Shown here one piece after another: positions 5,577 to 7,436 of a DNA stretch of 7,436 nt. A model generated the notes under the pieces. The model ran no database searches, was not told the origin of the DNA, and saw nothing but the letters and a program-made list of their open reading frames with translations. Made by a program: the position numbers and the translations under genes. This DNA is from Coriobacteriales bacterium (GTDB lineage: Bacteria > Actinomycetota > Coriobacteriia > Coriobacteriales > UBA8131), in assembly GCA_031276475.1 (NCBI GenBank), contig JAISMZ010000101.1, positions 1 through 7,436 of the forward strand, given 5' to 3'. Numbering within the stretch: the stretch's first letter is position 1; every line of letters starts with the position of its first letter.

Positions 5577-7355
5577 ATGAGTGATAAAGCCACAGCCCCC
5601 GCCAGCCCCGCCGCGCAGGCCGTCACCGCCGCGCAGGCCACCGCCACCGCGCCGGCCCCAACGCCAGACGCCCCCGCGGCGGTTCCCGGCTCGCCCGACT
5701 ACCCGCTGCACTCCGAGCTGACAATCGGCGACTACTTTCGCGCGCAGGTGGCGATAGAGCCCAACCACGAGTTCATCGTCTACCCCGACCGCGACCTGCG
5801 CTGGACCTACGCCGACTTTGACGCGCGCACCGACAATCTGGCCAAGGGACTTCTGGCCATCGGCATGAAGCCGGGCGATCACCTGGGCGTCTGGGCCCGC
5901 AACATCCCCGACTGGCTGACCTTCATGTTTGCCACCGCCAAGGTTGGCATCGTGCTGGTAACCATGAACCCCGCCTACAAATCCCACGAGCTGGACTACG
6001 TCCTCAAACAAAGCGACATGAGCACGCTCTGCATCATCGACGCCTGGCGCGACGTGGACTACGTGCGCATCATCCGCGAGCTGATCCCCGAGGCCCGGCG
6101 CTGCGAGCGCGGCCACCTGAGCACCGCCGAGTACCCCTTTCTGAAGAACCTCGTCTTCATGGGGCCCGAGAAGCACCGCGGTTTCTACTCGGTGCCGGAG
6201 CTGATCCTGCTCGGCCAGCACATCGACGACGCCCGCCTGGCCGAGGCGCGCGCGACCTTCTCCAATACCGACGTTGTGAACATGCAGTACACCTCCGGCA
6301 CCACCGGCTTTCCCAAAGGCGTGATGTTAACCCACCGCAACATTTTGAACAACGGCTTTTACATTGGCGAGAACGAGATGCTCACCGCCGCCGACCGGGT
6401 CTGCCTGCCGGTGCCCTTCTTTCACTGTTTTGGCTGCGTGTTGGGCGTAATGGCGGTGCTCACCCATCGCGCCACGATGGTAGTTGTGGAGGAGTTCGAC
6501 GCGCTGAAGGTCTTGCAGGCCATCCACAAGGAGCGGGCAACGGCGGTCTACGGCGTGCCGACGATGTACATCGCCGAGCTGAATCACCCGATGTTTGAGC
6601 AGTTTGACCTGACCAGCCTGCGCACCGGAATCATCGCCGGCGCCGCCGTGCCCGCCGAGGTCACGCGTGAGGCGATGGAGCGGATGAACATGCACGGCAT
6701 CACCAACTGCTACGGCCTGACCGAGACCTCGCCGGTCTTCATCCAGACCCACTGCGAGCGCGACACGGTGGAGCAGAAGTGTTACACCATCGGGCGGCCG
6801 CACGCGCCGGTGGAGGTGCGCGTGATAGACCCCGAAGACGGCCATATCTGCGGGCCGGGCGAGATCGGCGAGCTGTGCTGCAAGGGCTACAACGTGATGA
6901 AGGGCTACTACAAGATGCCCGAGGCGACGGCCGCGGCCATCGACGCCGACGGCTTTCTCCATTCCGGCGATTTGGGCTCCTATGACGAGGACGGTTATTA
7001 CAAGGTCACCGGGCGGATAAAGGACATGATCATCCGCGGCGGCGAGAACGTCTATCCACTGGAGATAGAAAACTTCCTGCTCACCGTGCCCGGCGTGCTT
7101 GACGCCCAGGTGGTGGGCGCGCCCGACGAGCGCCTGGGCGAGATTGTTGTGGCCTTTATCAAGCAGCGCGAGGGCTTTGAGCTCAGCGAGGAGGGCATCC
7201 GCGAACACGCGATAAAGCAGATGGCGCGCTTTAAGGTGCCCAAGTACGTTTTCTTTGTGGATGAGTACCCCGAGACGACCTCCAAGAAGGTGCAGAAGTT
7301 CAAGCTCCGCGAAACCGCCGCCGAGCTGGTGGAGCAGCGCCGGGCGCAGGGCTGA
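5577..7355 (+). CDS. AMP-forming acyl-CoA synthetase (ANL family)
   Basis: A 592-residue cytoplasmic ligase that activates a carboxylic acid with ATP to an acyl-adenylate and then forms the CoA thioester. All core motifs are present: P-loop A3 YTSGTTGFPKG (238-248), A5 YGLTET (379-384), A7 HSGDLG (462-467, ribose-binding Asp465), the hinge motif GRIKDMIIRGGENVYP (from 479) and the C-terminal adenylation Lys571 in TSKKVQKFKLR. The body resembles medium/long-chain FadD- or ACSF2-like synthetases (PVPFFHCFG, GAAVP, NPAYKSHEL). The chain length or branching of the substrate cannot be read from the sequence. Residues 5-38 are an Ala/Pro/Thr/Gln-rich tail absent from most relatives, similar in make-up to that of the XRE-cupin protein. 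AGGAG (5566-5570) lies 6 bases before ATG 5577. It forms an operon with the regulator gene ending 10 bases earlier. Its family is certain; its pathway (fatty acid uptake, bile acid or branched-chain acid use) is not. Confidence 0.93.
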   Translation: MSDKATAPASPAAQAVTAAQATATAPAPTPDAPAAVPGSPDYPLHSELTIGDYFRAQVAIEPNHEFIVYPDRDLRWTYADFDARTDNLAKGLLAIGMKPGDHLGVWARNIPDWLTFMFATAKVGIVLVTMNPAYKSHELDYVLKQSDMSTLCIIDAWRDVDYVRIIRELIPEARRCERGHLSTAEYPFLKNLVFMGPEKHRGFYSVPELILLGQHIDDARLAEARATFSNTDVVNMQYTSGTTGFPKGVMLTHRNILNNGFYIGENEMLTAADRVCLPVPFFHCFGCVLGVMAVLTHRATMVVVEEFDALKVLQAIHKERATAVYGVPTMYIAELNHPMFEQFDLTSLRTGIIAGAAVPAEVTREAMERMNMHGITNCYGLTETSPVFIQTHCERDTVEQKCYTIGRPHAPVEVRVIDPEDGHICGPGEIGELCCKGYNVMKGYYKMPEATAAAIDADGFLHSGDLGSYDEDGYYKVTGRIKDMIIRGGENVYPLEIENFLLTVPGVLDAQVVGAPDERLGEIVVAFIKQREGFELSEEGIREHAIKQMARFKVPKYVFFVDEYPETTSKKVQKFKLRETAAELVEQRRAQG

Positions 7356-7370
7356 GGCAGGCGCGGAAAC

Positions 7371-7429
7371 GGGGACGGGGAGACGGCTTTGGGCAGCGGC
7401 GGCAATGGGGACGGAGACACGGTTTGGGC
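7371..7429 (+). repeat. G-rich imperfect direct repeat
   Basis: Two copies of a G-rich unit lie just after the synthetase gene. Copy 1 (7371-7394) reads GGGGACGGGGAGACGG then CTTTGGGC. Copy 2 (7407-7429) reads GGGGACGGAGACACGG then TTTGGGC. They differ by small insertions (GG, AC, C) and are separated by 12 bases. No gene or terminator-like stem was seen in 7356-7436. It could be a fragment of a dispersed intergenic repeat family; the window edge prevents seeing further copies. Confidence 0.5.
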
Positions 7430-7436
7430 GGGGGCG

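Noticed and set aside
4802..5647. Long minus-strand open frame (281 codons) opposite the XRE-cupin gene
   Set aside because: GC-rich coding on the plus strand keeps the opposite frame open. The plus-strand product has clear HTH and cupin motifs; the minus product is Ala/Gly-rich with no recognisable domain.
5379..7208. Two long minus-strand open frames (5379-6221 and 6327-7208)
   Set aside because: They mirror the acyl-CoA synthetase gene, whose ANL motifs run unbroken through both regions; their own translations show no domain.
1..7436. CRISPR array, tRNA, rRNA, insertion sequence or phage genes
   Set aside because: No regularly spaced identical repeats, cloverleaf, transposase motifs or terminal inverted repeats were seen on either strand.

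Overview
The window looks like a piece of a high-GC Gram-positive chromosome, most likely an actinobacterium of the Coriobacteriia type. This is an inference. It rests on a subtilase carrying three CWB2 wall-anchoring domains, a leucine-rich-repeat surface protein with a sortase signal, GC-rich coding with strong ribosome binding sites, and Ala/Pro-rich tails on cytoplasmic proteins. No 16S gene or other marker is present to fix the taxon.

Left (1-640), visibly AT-richer than the rest: two divergent toxin-antitoxin-type fragments. On the minus strand is the start of a DUF1902 (HicB-like) gene cut by the window edge. On the plus strand is a 98-residue protein that joins the first ~28 residues of a BrnT-like toxin in frame to a complete BrnA/CopG-type antitoxin. 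Its promoter has a perfect -10 box inside a perfect 17-bp palindrome that touches the start codon, so the mRNA is probably leaderless and autorepressed.

Centre (650-4500): a two-gene surface operon behind a good sigma70-type promoter. The first gene encodes a secreted S8 subtilisin-like protease with prodomain, intact catalytic triad and three CWB2 repeats. One base later comes an LRR / Listeria-Bacteroides-repeat protein with an IPATG sorting signal. Both products should sit in the cell wall, one non-covalently and one by sortase.

Right (4500-7360): a 345-base non-coding stretch that reads as an amino-acid-type transcription attenuator. It has a promoter-like -35 box, a strong RBS, a 31-codon leader peptide with 8 leucines, a hairpin over the leucine codons, and a GC-rich terminator with a T tract. 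One arm of the leader hairpin can pair with the terminator. Downstream are a cytoplasmic XRE-cupin regulator and, 10 bases later, an AMP-forming acyl-CoA synthetase. A leucine-type attenuator in front of this pair, rather than a leucine biosynthesis operon, is the most unusual feature of the window. It suggests, without proving, a link between branched-chain amino-acid supply and acyl-CoA activation. The window ends in a G-rich intergenic stretch with an imperfect direct repeat.
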